The position numbers and the translations under genes were made by a program. The notes beneath the pieces are model-generated. The model did no database searches and had not been told where the DNA came from. It saw nothing but the letters and a program-made list of their open reading frames with translations. A DNA stretch of 64,000 nucleotides from Harmothoe impar (taxonomy: Eukaryota > Annelida > Polychaeta > Phyllodocida > Polynoidae), in assembly GCA_947462335.1 (NCBI GenBank), contig OX381713.1, positions 19,274,381 to 19,338,380 on the forward strand, given 5' to 3'. This document shows positions 11,380 to 23,734 of the stretch, piece by piece. Each line of letters starts with the position of its first letter. Position 1 is the stretch's first letter.

Positions 11380-12735
11380 CCGAATAGAACTGATATTGAT
11401 GAAGTATTATACTAAAAGGACAGACACATCAGAGGCAATCAGTACTAGTAGTTGAAATTATGGTTGGTCAGAGGCGCACGGAACTTGGTTTTGTTGTCTT
11501 GGTTTTGATGATAGGATCCTTTTCCATTGCTATAGTCAGTGATGGTATATTGGTTTGTGGCAGATTGGTTGATGCCACCAATCAAGGTGTCAAGTAAGAT
11601 ATCAATTTAACAAAAGACACAAATCAATTCGAGGTAATTTACCTTGTAAAATCATGTCCTTACAGCATGTAAGATGTACAGGAATATATATGTGCTTTTC
11701 ATTACTGAATAGTCACATGTATAGTGCTCACCACTGTCCACTGCTATACTGTGTATTTCTTGAGGTCAGCTGGTTGAGACTGGTGCTGGGTGCATTGTGG
11801 GAATGGTGCAAATTATAAAGTCTGGAAAAATGTCTTTTTGCTATTGAGTGATATTGGATGATGATTAGGTTGTTCTAACAAAGAAATGTCAGTATATACA
11901 TTCAGTCATATACGTATACATTCAGCCATATACAGCTTAGAAGATGATGTCCATAATGCAGTACATTGGTGCCCGCCCCAACTATCCAACCCTACATGTT
12001 TGAGATTGGGTCTCGATAATGAGGTTTAGTAAATTGAAAATTATGTTAATAATAAATTTCTTCATTAAATATGATGTTAATACAATAACTGGTTATTACA
12101 TGTTTAACGATATGTACTTTTATGTTGCGTCCTATAACACTAATAGTATTCATTTTCTATAACATGTGAAATTTTGAAGTATGTTTAATAGTTTGACTGT
12201 GTAGGAATACTCATCGAGTTGTATAAGTTCTTTTCCTATGCAGTATAAATAAACGGGATTGTATCTTTACACTTTCTCATACCAAAAAAAACCCAGCTAA
12301 TAATTTTCATTTTGTGCCTGCAAATCTTCAATTCAGTACCATTTGGTGAAATGTAATGACTGGTTCTATGATATGGCACATTGTATATTGATTTAGAGCA
12401 TTTAACTGTCATGATAGGCATTTATGGGTTAATGTATTGGTCGGATGAGTGTAACCTATATTCCCGTTCATATCTGGGTGCAATGGCAGACCTGAATCAA
12501 TATATATAAAAGGTAATGCATAGAATAGCTTAAATAATCTGGTACCAGCAAAGTTATTTGCACAATTTGATTAATTCATTCAAGGGGGAAATTGGTTTGA
12601 ATTCAACAGCATTTTAATGCAGGCACTCTTACATACACTCTGAATGTGGGATGACTGCATTGCCTTAGACTACAACCCTTTCAGGAACTGTGTTTGACCT
12701 GGGTTAGCACATTATGTAAGTGCTAATTCTTATGT
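11380..12735. other. non-coding spacer, nothing recognised
   Basis: AT-rich spacer between units of the 2-kb array. GTATATACATTCAGYCATATAC is duplicated near 11890-11935. No gene, RNA or TIR element was seen. Confidence 0.4.
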
Positions 12736-12739
12736 ATCA

Positions 12740-13045
12740 GTTCTAATTGTATGCTATACAGACAATCATTTATTACATTTAGTCAACATGTAGGAATATA
12801 TAACCTGCTCTCTAGTGTATCGTACCCACTTATCCTGACCGAGGGCTATCCTGACTGTGAGAACTGTAGAATGATAGTGGACAAAGGAAACCCACATTTT
12901 AACATCAAAAGTTTACTTTACTATAACAAAGGCCTGGTAAGCATCTCCTGAGGCAGGGTGACTGAGAGTGCAATAGGAGACAGGGATGAGGTTTCACAGC
13001 ATTTTGTGCAGGGTATCAGAGATCATGAGATCAGTTTCAGGGATC
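12740..13045 (+). repeat. about 2-kb tandem unit, copy 4 (partial)
   Basis: Landmarks are AAACCCACATTTTAACATCAA (about 12887), GGTAAGCATCTCCTGAGGCA, GGGTGACTGAGAG, GACAGGGATGAGGTTTCACA and ATCAGAGATCATGAGATC. They match the distal half of the copies at 8.6 and 11.2 kb. The proximal half is missing or unrecognisable. Confidence 0.6.
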
Positions 13046-13060
13046 ATTCCGGTCGCCATT

Positions 13061-15600
13061 TCAAAAGCTCTTATATCACAAGCTGAACAGAATCAAAAAT
13101 GGGGACTAAAGTACATATTCCACTGGTCCTTCATGTCGCTAATACCATTGCCTTGATTAAGCAAAACGGAAGTGTGACATATTGCTACAAATTGTATAGC
13201 CGTTGGGTAGGGGTCTTTTTTCGGCTGATTTAATGAAAAAAACAGTTGAAAGCTGGTCATCCACTGGGCAATGAAATGACTTGTGTTGGCCTTGCTTATA
13301 GTGTTTTATAAGGGTAAATCAAACTAAGCACCCGGGACTAAGCATTATATGCATATTGCACTCCTAATCCTTATTACACTTTCTGCGCAACTCTGATATG
13401 AATCATAGATATTCGATGTTTATCTTTGCACTTACATTGCTGACAAATAGCCGCTATTGTCATCAGAATAATCAGAGTATAATTATTATATATCAACAAA
13501 CTTCCAAGTGATTTTTCTTAGGCTGCCATAGTGGCAAATATGGCACTTCATATATAATGTGTGCACCAGAGAGGACCTAAGGACATGATAAATTAAATTT
13601 TGAAGAAAACCTATTTCAAAATAACATTTATCAAATTCCTGCCCTATACCTTTATCAAGATTTGGTGTCATTTTTCGAAATGGCGCTTAGTGCCTTTTTG
13701 AGCCAAACTCTTCATGTATACATGTATTACCTTTATATATCAAAAAGTATTTGCATATCAGTGGTAACATACATATGTCAACTAAGGCAGAGAGGCATGT
13801 GTATTGAATAGGATAATCTCTGAGAAATCTTGAGAATTTCCTGCCGTCAATTGGGTGTGTAGGGGTTAGTAGGGAGGTGAGGGTGAAGGCGGAGGGAGGC
13901 ATGCAGGGAAATGACCCTACCTTCATAAGTCACTCCAGGCTCACTTCCAGGTATTGATGAGTGTAGAATTATATGACTCTGATATTCAAGTAAAAGAAGA
14001 TGCACTTATCGGATCAGCCTAATGAGGGGGATGCCTGAATATAGAAAAAGAAGATAGAGAGAGCATAATCTTCTGTGGACAGCAATATGAAAGATGCTTT
14101 CCATAAGTAAATGAAATGGGGTGCATTATAAGGGATCTGTGCGATGTACCACTTAGTACTAATGGGAATCATACATGGCAAGGTACCTTGGATGGTTGGA
14201 CATTTCACCAATATACATTATAGAGGCCTTTCTGATAGGGAAGCCGAGAAGGGTCTTCAGAATTCTCTTTTTTTCTAAACAACAACTTGAAGTATAGGAA
14301 TGGAGTAGAGATGGACGGGGGCCGTAGGAATTTGAAGATGGGATGCAGGTGGGGGGGGGGGCACTCTCCTATCTAAGGTATTTTGTGGTAGATTGTTGGG
14401 AAAAAAATTCAAAATGCCGAACAGATGTTATTTGGCAATGGCAAAATAGGCGATGCCCAGACAGGCGACATGCAGGAGGAGCCGGTGAGAGATTGGACAT
14501 GCAGGCAGATGTGGCGAGTGGCGAGTACAAGCTCCTCGTGTGGACATCATCAGCCCTGGTCAGCAAGTTCACAGGGCCCATATTTCTTTTATTCCAGGAA
14601 ATTGGACAAAAAAAATCTATTTTCTATTGGCCCTTGTCGGCTTCATTATGCTTCAGTGTTGTATTGTAGAGATGGATAATGTTACCAAATGAAAAATCGC
14701 TAAATTGACTAATTACCTTCATGCCACAGCAGCATCTTATAATGTAATCTGAATGACTGTATACAAAGTGACTCGATTATCTAACGATTTGTTTCATATA
14801 AAAGGGGTCAGTGAGAGACTGAAGCATCAGAATACACAACCCCTGAGGGCATTGTATGATAAAGTAATGCTGTAGAAGGGAGACCTGACTTTCATATACA
14901 CGTTGATGTGAATGAATCAGTGGAACAAACTTGCTAAAGCCCGAGGTCCACCAACTGATTGAATGGTTATGTTGGCAGACAGAACATGTTTCTTTAGCAA
15001 GACAATCAACAAATATCAAACCCCAGGGAGAAGAGAACATTAAATTAACATTGACAAATGGTTGTCAATGTTAAACCAATGTTGATTCAAGATTGAGCTA
15101 AATTTTGTGCCCACTTGGAAAGATATTCATTCATTGTGAAATGGATGCCTGCTATAATTGAGGAGTAGCCAGTGGATGATAAAAAGAAACCGAAAGTGAT
15201 AAAGCTGAGGCGTAATAAAAAAGACCATTGGTATTCCATAAAACACAAACTCACTTAATGCTTAGTGAGATTTATGACACTGGCAGTCTTCTGAATGTTG
15301 GAGTTTTTTTAGCACGACAAGGTTCTAGACCCATAAATACGTGTCAGTACAACCATTATGTACAATAATGCCACCAGACTACCAGGACCACAAGACAATG
15401 CCAACCATAAGGTAAATGCCAGACCCACCTTTGATAGCTCTCTTCATCACAGTTACTGAAGGGAAACGGTAGGTTTTATGTTTTTGAACTCTGCTCCAGC
15501 CAGACAAGCTCTGATGAGAGACTGTGTGGGCAAAAGTTCTAAAAATACCAAGTTAAGTTACCGCCAACCTTCCTCCCAAGTGATTCAAGTCAAGAAAGGG
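13061..15600. other. non-coding interval with one dispersed repeat
   Basis: The stretch 13550-13745 resembles 60155-60320: both contain TTGGTGTCATTTTTC, AAATGGCGCTTA and AACTCTTCAT or ACTCTTCAT. A G(10) run lies at about 14351. Open frames around 14343-14680 are short, overlap each other in several frames and match nothing I recognise. No TIR element or RNA gene was seen. Confidence 0.45.
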
Positions 15601-15610
15601 CAGGGACTGT

Positions 15611-15685
15611 GTTGAACAGGTTTAAACAATGAGGGAGGGAGTGGCTGAGGGGGACATCTTTGCCCCTAATTTTCCTGGAAGTTTA
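15611..15685 (+). repeat. segmental repeat, copy of 1-75
   Basis: It is the second copy of the window's first 75 bases and marks the start of the right-hand duplicated zone (15.6-21.5 kb). The copy begins TGTTGAACAGGTTTAAACAA and ends TGCCCCTAATTTTCC. Confidence 0.75.
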
Positions 15686-15689
15686 AGCT

Positions 15690-17030
15690 TTCGTGGATCC
15701 TGTACTGCTTTCAAGATGCCAAACATGTATGCATTCTTCATCAAAATTATCTACCTGCTACAGGCTTCTTTGAATGTCTTGGGCAAATCACCTAAAGCCA
15801 TCCGGTCGAAATCTTATCTAAATATAAATATGTTAAAAAACAGGTCGTGACAAGCTCATATGTCATTGCTCATATGTCATTGCTTATTATCATGTTACTA
15901 GAACCAGATGATACATCATTACAAACTATCTCAATAATGTCATGTTATAGTTATAAATCTACTTTTACAAACTATGCCTCAATGTAACACTTTCATCTTC
16001 TGGATACTGTCAAAGATATTAATTTACTAGAATAAACCTTATTCTTTATTCAACGAAAGTAATAGTATATTGTTGATATAATTATACTACACTGATATTC
16101 ACTAAGCTAACCCCCTGTGCAAAGTTATTGCTGACCCTAATGGCAAGGATTCTATATCACTTGCTAATGGGCTTAACTCTTCAACTCACCATTTACCCCA
16201 GTGGGGTGCCTCTTTATTCAACAGAAAAAAATGTAAATATATACAACATCATGCCTACATACTCTATGTATGCTTACTACAACAAGTATGCACCTGAGGT
16301 CAGACAAGGCCCCTTTCCAATCCTCTCTCCGGAAGTAGCCATGGAAAGTACAATAACTAAGGTTGGGAGATGAGATGCAACTTAAACCCACCTGCTCCTA
16401 ATATAGAACTAATGGGACGCATTTAGCTAATCTTATTTCACATCTACATAAATAAGGCTTGGTCTATTTTAAGTTTGTCTTTTTACCTCTTGCTGACACA
16501 GTCCTTCTAAAATTAATAAAGAACACTGAGAACAGTATCCATGACACCGACCACCAGGTGCATATCAATATCCACAGGTTTCGTGGACACATTATTTAAT
16601 TTTTTAACACAATTTTGGTAAGAGGTAGGGTGTTTACCTATACCACTGAGAGCCATGAAAACAACCGTTTCTCTACTTCACTCCAGTATTTCTTTAATTT
16701 CTATAGGAAATAAACAGAATTCGTGAAATATTCTGACACCTGGTAAAAGCCAGGGCTTCAGGCTATCAGCCCATGTTTGGGGCTACCTTAATTTTGCAAC
16801 CTTTATAAATGAGTAGTATCCACCTTCATTCTGAGCATAATACGTCACACAGCAGTCACTGCACTGAGTGGGCCTATTTGTGAAGTGTCTGAGTTGGAAA
16901 CATTTAATCCTAAATCCGTTCATTATGGCATTAAGATCAATTATTCTGATACCCTAAGGGTACATCAGAGTGCTAGCTCCATGTTTCTATCTTTTTTCTA
17001 AGTGCATTTGCTATTGGAAACTAGATTTAA
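15690..17030. other. non-coding interval, minor direct repeat
   Basis: A 17-bp unit CTCATATGTCATTGCT is repeated at about 15855-15888. An 81-codon frame at 16128-16373 has no recognisable domain. Nothing else was seen. Confidence 0.4.
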
Positions 17031-17034
17031 TATG

Positions 17035-17768
17035 GATATGCTAACAGTGTTATCTAAACCCTGCCTAAAATCTTATCGCTCAACCTCTTATAGGGTGTTT
17101 ACCCCGAAATTAACATAATAGGTCTACAAAAAGGACAGACCAACCATTAGATTTATCGGAAACTCCGAATGACATGAAAAATTATTATAACCATAATGAA
17201 GTTATGCACATCTTAAAGGTTAGTTCAGAAAGTTCAGAAAGTTTCAGAAAGTTTCAGCATAATTTATTGATTTTAATGAACTAAGTCTGATAAATTATTT
17301 CCAATCCTGAGACTAAAATAATTTAACCTGTAGTACTATTGGCAGATGTGATGGCCTTCAGGATCTTTTAGAAAATATATTCTGTTGTGATAATTAATCA
17401 TGGTATAGACCAATGAAGTGCCTACCTCTACTGCAATTAGCAGTGGTCCGAGTAGTGGTATAGGCTACACAACAGGGGCCTCACTGACCTGCCCCTGCAG
17501 CAGGTAAACGACCACCTTTCACACCCTCAGTCTATGGGAAGGAGTTCACAAAATACCCCTGACTTTGGCTCACATTCTGTTTAATAGCACTGGATCTAGG
17601 GCAGATATCAACAAGCGGATTCCTACATTCTATTCCGAACATATTTTTCGTTCTAACGGTTGGTCTATCCTTTTTGTAGACCTATTATGTTAATTTCGGG
17701 GTAAACACCCTATAAGAGGTTGAGCGATAAGATATTAGGCAGGGTTTAGATAACACTGTTAGCATATC
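17035..17768. mobile_element. inverted-repeat DNA element (MITE or foldback), 734 bp
   Basis: Two arms of about 115 bp face each other: 17035-17150 and 17652-17768. The outer end reads GATATGCTAACAGTGTTATC on the left and its reverse complement on the right. Further in, the arms share CCTCTTATAGGGTGTTTACC and AATTAACATAATAGGTCTAC. Arm identity is very high, so the insertion is fairly recent compared with the flanking duplications. The roughly 500-bp core has no open frame but holds a GTTCAGAAA-type short tandem run (about 17222-17256). No clear target duplication was found, so the superfamily is not assigned. Confidence 0.85.
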
Positions 17769-18439
17769 AGAGAAGAATTCGGGCAAGCCTATTGTGTTTA
17801 GATAGGTTTGTCCAAAACTTTACTATTATAATATCAGTTAGATAGTTTTCTATCACAGTAGCTGGGACCGCAAAATTATACGCAACTGTAAGCAGCTTCC
17901 ATGCTTTGTCAAAGATTTAAATTGACTTACACAACTAAGATGTGGACTGGTTAAACAGATTATCTAAGACTCTGTTTGGGATGATGCATAATAGCTAATG
18001 GCCACAGGTCATTGGGCTCTCTACATAATTATGGTCTTTATATAAGAAATGTATGAAAACGTTATTTTGCAAATCCCCTATGGATGGTGGTTATCTGGCT
18101 GCAAATAATCTATAGGAAAAACTGTTTTGAATGACTCTGTTACCGCGGGCCTTAGACAACATCAGTATCACCTGCATGGTCGAGAATATCTTAAGGCTTT
18201 ATACTACAAACCTGTCTCTCACATCTAATATTCAAACACTAAATCTGAACTTAAGTCAAATTACTTAAGTCAACCTGTCTTCCATTGCTTGGCCTCTGTG
18301 TTATATCTTTATGTGGTCTTTCTCCAAGTTTGTCTGCACTAGGATACTCCATCTGTCGTTCACTTGGTATTCCGTTCCGGTCCTTTCACGGCACAATATT
18401 TAAATCAAAAGTGGACATGACATAACTACACAGTAATTA
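17769..18439. other. non-coding interval upstream of a LINE relic
   Basis: AT-rich, no recognised coding signal. It could contain further decayed LINE sequence leading into the reverse transcriptase fragment that follows, but I could not read any motif in it. Confidence 0.35.
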
Positions 18440-18640
18440 GTTGTGACATGTCTGAGACCAGACCACGTTTTACATGGCGTCCAACAGGGTTCCGTGCTAG
18501 CACGCTACTTTCTTTCTCATACATTAATGATGTTTGTTGGATCATTAGCAAATATCATGTGTATGCTATTGCCCATGAACCTCTTTGGAAATGACCAACT
18601 AAATGAATCCTGCATTACAGTGCTCAGCACCAGGCCATGT
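18440..18640 (+). pseudogene. decayed non-LTR retrotransposon reverse transcriptase fragment
   Basis: A frame starting at 18443 gives GVQQGSVLA, matching the conserved GVPQGSVLGP motif of LINE reverse transcriptases. At the expected distance downstream, but in another frame, the DNA at about 18512-18580 gives SYINDVC followed by KYHVYAIAHE. This matches the YINDxC and HxYADDT catalytic block, with the two Asp residues lost. A frameshift and stop codons separate and follow the pieces, so it is dead. Only about 200 bp is recognisable. The clade (CR1, L2 or Jockey-like) cannot be told. Confidence 0.55.
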
Positions 18641-19059
18641 TGACTTGTAATGTACCATTCAAAAAGGATCAGGGGACCGGTTTGTAGAATGATGTTACTG
18701 AATAAGCTTGAGAATCTCAAAAATATTATGTTTCTATTGAGACCCTCCTATCTTAACATGTCTGGTTTAAGGTCCCTAAACTATAATTAGTTTTCACACC
18801 AAAATAATATTCCTTAATGTGTAACGGGTAGATAAATTTAAGCTATCTTGAAGTAGTTGCCACAAATCAACTGCAAATGCCTTAACCATCACAAGTCAGT
18901 GAATTGGGAAAATTAAAGTAGACTGCCATCCAGCCAAGGCAAGCCGAGGCATCAGCCTGAATGTCATTATTTTATTAACGTTCAGACTTTGCAACTGATT
19001 GATAATTCTTCATTCAATTAAGGTTCTCAAGAAATCAGTAAAGTATAAAAATTAATATC

Positions 19060-19940
19060 CTTAAATACTAAATTACTTGTGGGATACTCATCAGTTTGAT
19101 TTATGACCCTGCATAACTGATTTTAGGTATCATAAATCATTTGAAGCTGCAATGAACTATTTGTTCCCACTTCCTTGCTACAATGCAAACTATTCATAGG
19201 CCCTTTCTGGTGATATATGGTACTGTCATAGAACCATTTGTGGAGGCGTAGTTGAGCAGTTAAAGTGGATGCTTCACAGTACCTTTATTCCTGTTAAAAG
19301 CTTTGGAATGGCAACAATATATTTGAGAGGTCGAAATATGGTTGAATTGAGACTCTTCCTGATTGTCAGTGGGAGTGGTGAGCATGGGTTGCAGCTAGTG
19401 TATGGGACATGGCAGGATAAGATAAGGGGTTACTATGTTAGCCTTACTGGGATATTGCCTTTTCATCGATCCCCCTTTGAAATAAGGAAGAATTAGTGCT
19501 AGTTATTATTACATTGGTCCACAATCACCTTAGTTCATTAACCATAGTGTTTAATCGTCCAACTGATTCCATTACACTGCAGTGATACAGTGGTATACAC
19601 CACCACCCACAAGACGTTTCTACAAGTCCCCATATTAATTGGTTGTATAGAGAATTTCTTTCAATCCCTACAACCACCCAGTGGCTACATGTATACACTT
19701 GTTGGTGGAGAACCAGCGTGAATCCAGCTGTAGGCAATCCCATTTAGCACGGCAATGCTCTTTTAGTGACAAATGGGAAACACATTTAACTGAAGCTTTG
19801 CCCTTGCACTCCTCCGGAAATGGCCAACAAAATGGACGCTGCATCACAATGGTCACCACCGGTCAATAAACTCCACCGGAAACAGCAAACACTGGAAGCA
19901 GCGAACATCGGAAACCATCAACATGTATCCCTAAACAAAT
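19060..19940 (+). repeat. segmental duplication, copy 2 of 3
   Basis: Blocks matching 960-1140, 1430-1600, about 2480-2680 and 5290-5500 occur here in the same order, with the intervening sequence shortened. Landmarks are ACTCATCAGTTTGATTT, GTGAGCATGGGTT, AACCATAGTGTTTA and GCACTCCTCCGGAAAT. The left-hand zone has an extra 2.6 kb between the last two blocks, which includes the satellite. Confidence 0.65.
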
Positions 19941-19944
19941 TACA

Positions 19945-21465
19945 AATAGGACCCCAAAAAAAGGCGTTTCAGAGTACATAGTCTAAAAATCTAGGTAGGG
20001 TAGGTCTCTTTCATTTCATCTTTTTTTTAAAGTGAGCTAAGCAAAGCCTAGCATGATTTGTGAGCTTCATGCTAGGCTTCGTCCAGCACTTTATGCAATG
20101 GTCAGAATATAATATTATGGGGAATTTGCAGCATTCAATTGGCAAGTTCAATGACTGATATCAAAGAAGTTAATGAATATTAATTTAGAAAACATTAGCG
20201 GGAAGGTGAAGCTCAGTTCGCCGGGAAAGTGAAGCTCAGTTTGCTGGGAAAGTGAAGCTCAGTTTGCCGGGAAAGTGAAGCTCAATTTGCCGTAAAAGTT
20301 AAACTTAGTTTGCTGTGAAAGCGTAGCTCTTTTTGCCGTGGAAGTAGGTCAGTTTGCAGTCAGAATAGGCTTGGGGAAGGAGGGGGAGGCTCACATTTTT
20401 CGAGGGTCATATCCAATTTTAATTTCCTTTTGGCCTGAAAATGACCCAAAAATTGACTCGCAAACTTAAGGTCCGACTTGCTGACAATGGCGTTGACTTG
20501 TAGACTATAAAATTGACTCTGAAATAGCCCTACAATCACTTAAAACATAAACTATTTTTTTCAAAATTGGATGAAAATGTCTACGGTCGGCCTTGTTTTG
20601 TTTAGGATAAATAATGTTGTTAAAAAGAGAACATTTCTATGACTAGTGGTTTACATAATGGTTGAGGAACAACATCATGGTTTCCAGATAGTTGAGTCAT
20701 TATGATAATAGACCTGTGTCAGCTATATCTGGAAACGTATTATGTGTCAATTTATGATAATTGAGCCATTAGCGGATGTTCTATATATGAAGCCGATATT
20801 CCTGTCCAATACTATTGGAAAGCGTATCAGATATATAACAGGTCCCAACGTGGTTGTATTGTTGGGGAATTAGTGGCATCTTCCATACTGCCATGAATAT
20901 CAATAGGAGTGTTGAGCATTCATGAGTTGTAGCTATTCGATGAGAACAACTCGGAGGATCAGATAAGGAGGCTGAAGTAACCATAGTAATCTAACTGAAA
21001 GGTTGCCTTCTTATTGATCCGGAGGTTGGAAACGCCTACTACTCACTCGAGTTTTCTGTCATACCCACACTATACCGGTACGCTAGAATCTTTATTTGCT
21101 GCATTAAGAACTTAAGAATGATTAATAACCCAATGTTTCAGATCCAGCTTCACTATAAAAATCAAACTATAACACTGATTATTATGAATGGTCAGGGGGG
21201 AGAGTACTGCATCGCTGATTTGGATGTTAATTGTAAGTGGCAGGGTTAGGACATTAACAACATTGGTGACCTTGGGGTTGTCCCAGAATGAGGTATGCAC
21301 CACCTGGAGGATGGGGTAAGAGGACCTTAAAGGCACCTGTTCATGCTGATTACCAGCTTGTACTCAGTGAGGGACCTTGAGCATGCAGACTATTCGAAGA
21401 CACGGTGCCCAAATCAGGCACATTCTCAATCCATCCTCTGTCTGAAGGTAACCTATCTAGTTTTT
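19945..21465 (+). repeat. segmental duplication, copy 3 of 3
   Basis: Matches 710-945 (AGTCTAAAAATCTAGGTAGG, AAAATTGACTCGCAAACTT), then 1350-1650 (TCCTGTCCAATACTATTGGA), then 1830-2035 (CAGAATGAGGTATGCACC, TTGAGCATGCAGACTA, ATCAGGCACATTCTCAATCC). Together with 710-2035 and 19060-19940 it makes three diverged copies of one unit. It is interrupted by a 23-bp minisatellite. Confidence 0.7.
20198..20360 (+). repeat. 23-bp minisatellite
   Basis: The unit GCCGGGAAAGTGAAGCTCAG plus TTT repeats about six times. The first four units are nearly identical and the last ones degenerate (GCTGTGAAAGCGTAGCTC, GCCGTGGAAGTAGGTCAG). It lies inside the third copy of the segmental unit and is absent from the first copy, so it arose after the duplication. 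Confidence 0.85.
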
Positions 21466-23058
21466 TTTACTACAACAAGGAAGTGCAGCCAGAATTTCAA
21501 ATAGAGCTGCGATGGGGAGAGTGACACAAGTTACACCCATCTGCTCCTACTATAAAAATGATGAATATTAAATATTTGAATGTTCGTTTTACACAAAGGA
21601 GGTTTACAGTGTTATGCTCAGGTACTGTTTTTGAGAAAACACATCCTCCTATAAACATGAAATGTTTAGGTGGTTGATGATGGTAAGGAATCTTCTTCTA
21701 TCTAGATTGAATAGATAAACCAAAATATTCATGTCTCAAAGCAGTAAGGAAAGTCAATACAATGTACTTGAATTGGCTGTCTCGGGAGTGGTGTCCCTGA
21801 GCTGGAAGCTGATTACACTGCTGATCCCACCTCTCAGTGTGTTTGCTAATGGATTGGAGAGATCTAGTGGTAACTTAGAAATCAGACACCACCTGTGTAT
21901 GACCTTGTAGGTCAAGGTAGGCCTCGCTTACCTGCGTTTCATAACCTTATTTACCCTAGATATCTTCTATGATGTCCTAATATGACACACTCACTTCAAT
22001 TTTATGTATTCACCCGATAAAAGCAGGTGTTGGTTGCTGCTAATTGGCAAAATTGTAAACTTATGGTATAGGCCTTCTGCTATTTCTATGGTGATGATTT
22101 CTCACTAATTTCTCCCTACCTAAGTTGTCGAATGACCAATTAATACGTTACATGATTTGCGAAAAAGGCTCTTAGTACAGGGTGCATTAAGGTCCATTTT
22201 CCCAGTAAATGTCACTTAATCTTATCTTAATAAATCCAATATCAGCTGTTTCAGATCTTAACTTCTAGCCTTGACATTTTAGATGTCACAAAGAGGGAAT
22301 TAGCTCGGTATCCTGACTATAGGCAGCACAAGGTTTGGTGTGGTAACGGCACACCATAATCTGGTTAATATGCCTTATTATCATACATCCGATTAGCATA
22401 CTTACCCTCTTTAAATAATATCTTGAGGTTTCAATAATTTTAAATAAACTCAAGAAAGGAGTTAAATTATATTTAATGGAAATACCTATATACTTTCCTA
22501 TATTTTTCTCCAAAGTTTAAGCAAGACATGGGCGTGGGGTGGGAGAAGATTACTTTTTCGCACAGAGAAATGGTGTATTTGTTGGCAGTGGAAGGAGGAA
22601 GGTTCCAGGTAGACTGGAGCCATGCTTCATGGAGAACAAATAATCATAGGAATTTTAGAATATTTTAAGTGCTGCTGGTTTCAATCAACAGATGACACTG
22701 TGTTGTCTGTAAATATTGACTATTGAACAAGCAGCAATCATCCTTACCATAACGCTGACTCATTTTTGCTCCTCAGTTCTCAATTTGTGTACTTAAAAGC
22801 CGCTCCCCGCGTATGAATACAGGGCCAGAGTACTAGTCCCTGCTCCACAGCGTACCCTTGCTGTAACGGTAGCAATGTTTGTACCTTCCTTAATGAGCTT
22901 TCTTCATATTTGAACATTGTCCAGGGATGAGGACCTCATAATGCATTTGTGCCGATCGGCAGGACAAAAATGGAATATTTTACATATTTGGGGTCTGATA
23001 CATTGTTGCGTTTCATCAATTGGTGTATTAGTTTTCCATTCAATCAAGGTTTGCTCTA
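21466..23058. other. non-coding interval, one weak dispersed repeat
   Basis: A block near 22170-22220 (AGTACAGGGTGCATTAAGGT, CCCAGTAAATGTCACTTAAT) resembles 37435-37490. Otherwise no recognised feature. The short open frames match nothing. Confidence 0.4.
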
Positions 23059-23062
23059 CTTA

Positions 23063-23279
23063 GGGAGTGGTCATTTTTTAACAACATGGGGGAGTTGGTG
23101 GATTTGGGGGGGGGGGCCAAAAAAATTCGGACCCCTAAAAGGGGGGGACTAAAGAAACTGCATCCCATTTTAGCGAAAAAGCCCACGCTTTGCCATAGCT
23201 CAAAGGACCATTGCTCAATTTTGACCCGCTTGCGCGAAAATCCACCGACCCCCCCTGTTGTTAAAAAATGACCACTCCC
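23063..23279. mobile_element. Harbinger-type MITE, 217 bp, TTA target duplication
   Basis: Terminal inverted repeats of at least 24 bp are identical: GGGAGTGGTCATTTTTTAAC plus AACA at the left, reverse complement at the right. The element is flanked by TTA on both sides (23060-23062 and 23280-23282). A 3-bp TWA target duplication with GG-starting ends is the signature of PIF/Harbinger elements. There is no coding capacity. The core has G(10) and G(7) runs. A related, more decayed copy lies at 57835-57932. Confidence 0.85.
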
Positions 23280-23734
23280 TTAGTGAGGTCGTTCTAAGTA
23301 ATAATTTGTTTCAAAAGCATATATCAATGAAGGATTTCTTTGTATTATTATGACTGTTAATACATTGTTCTCGTTACATTTTGAAAAATAAGGATCACCT
23401 TTAGGTGTTCATTATGATGGGTTTTCTATAGAACACTTACTTTCTATTTTTACTCATGAATATGATATTGTGAGGGCGGTTCATGCTTGACCCGTCCAGT
23501 CATTGTGCCCCAAGTGGCAAATACTCGTCTCATTTACAACACACCACTACACTGATACTCCAAGGCTCCCTATACGACCAATCTCTCAGTCATTAGTACC
23601 TAACCTATTTAGTTATTCTTTGGCTCCCTATACAACCAACCTAGTTAAGTTATTGTTGTCAGGTTGGTCAGTACTGACCAACCCACCTTATCAATGTAAA
23701 AAAGTTATGTAGTCTATGTTAGTTTACTTCTGCG

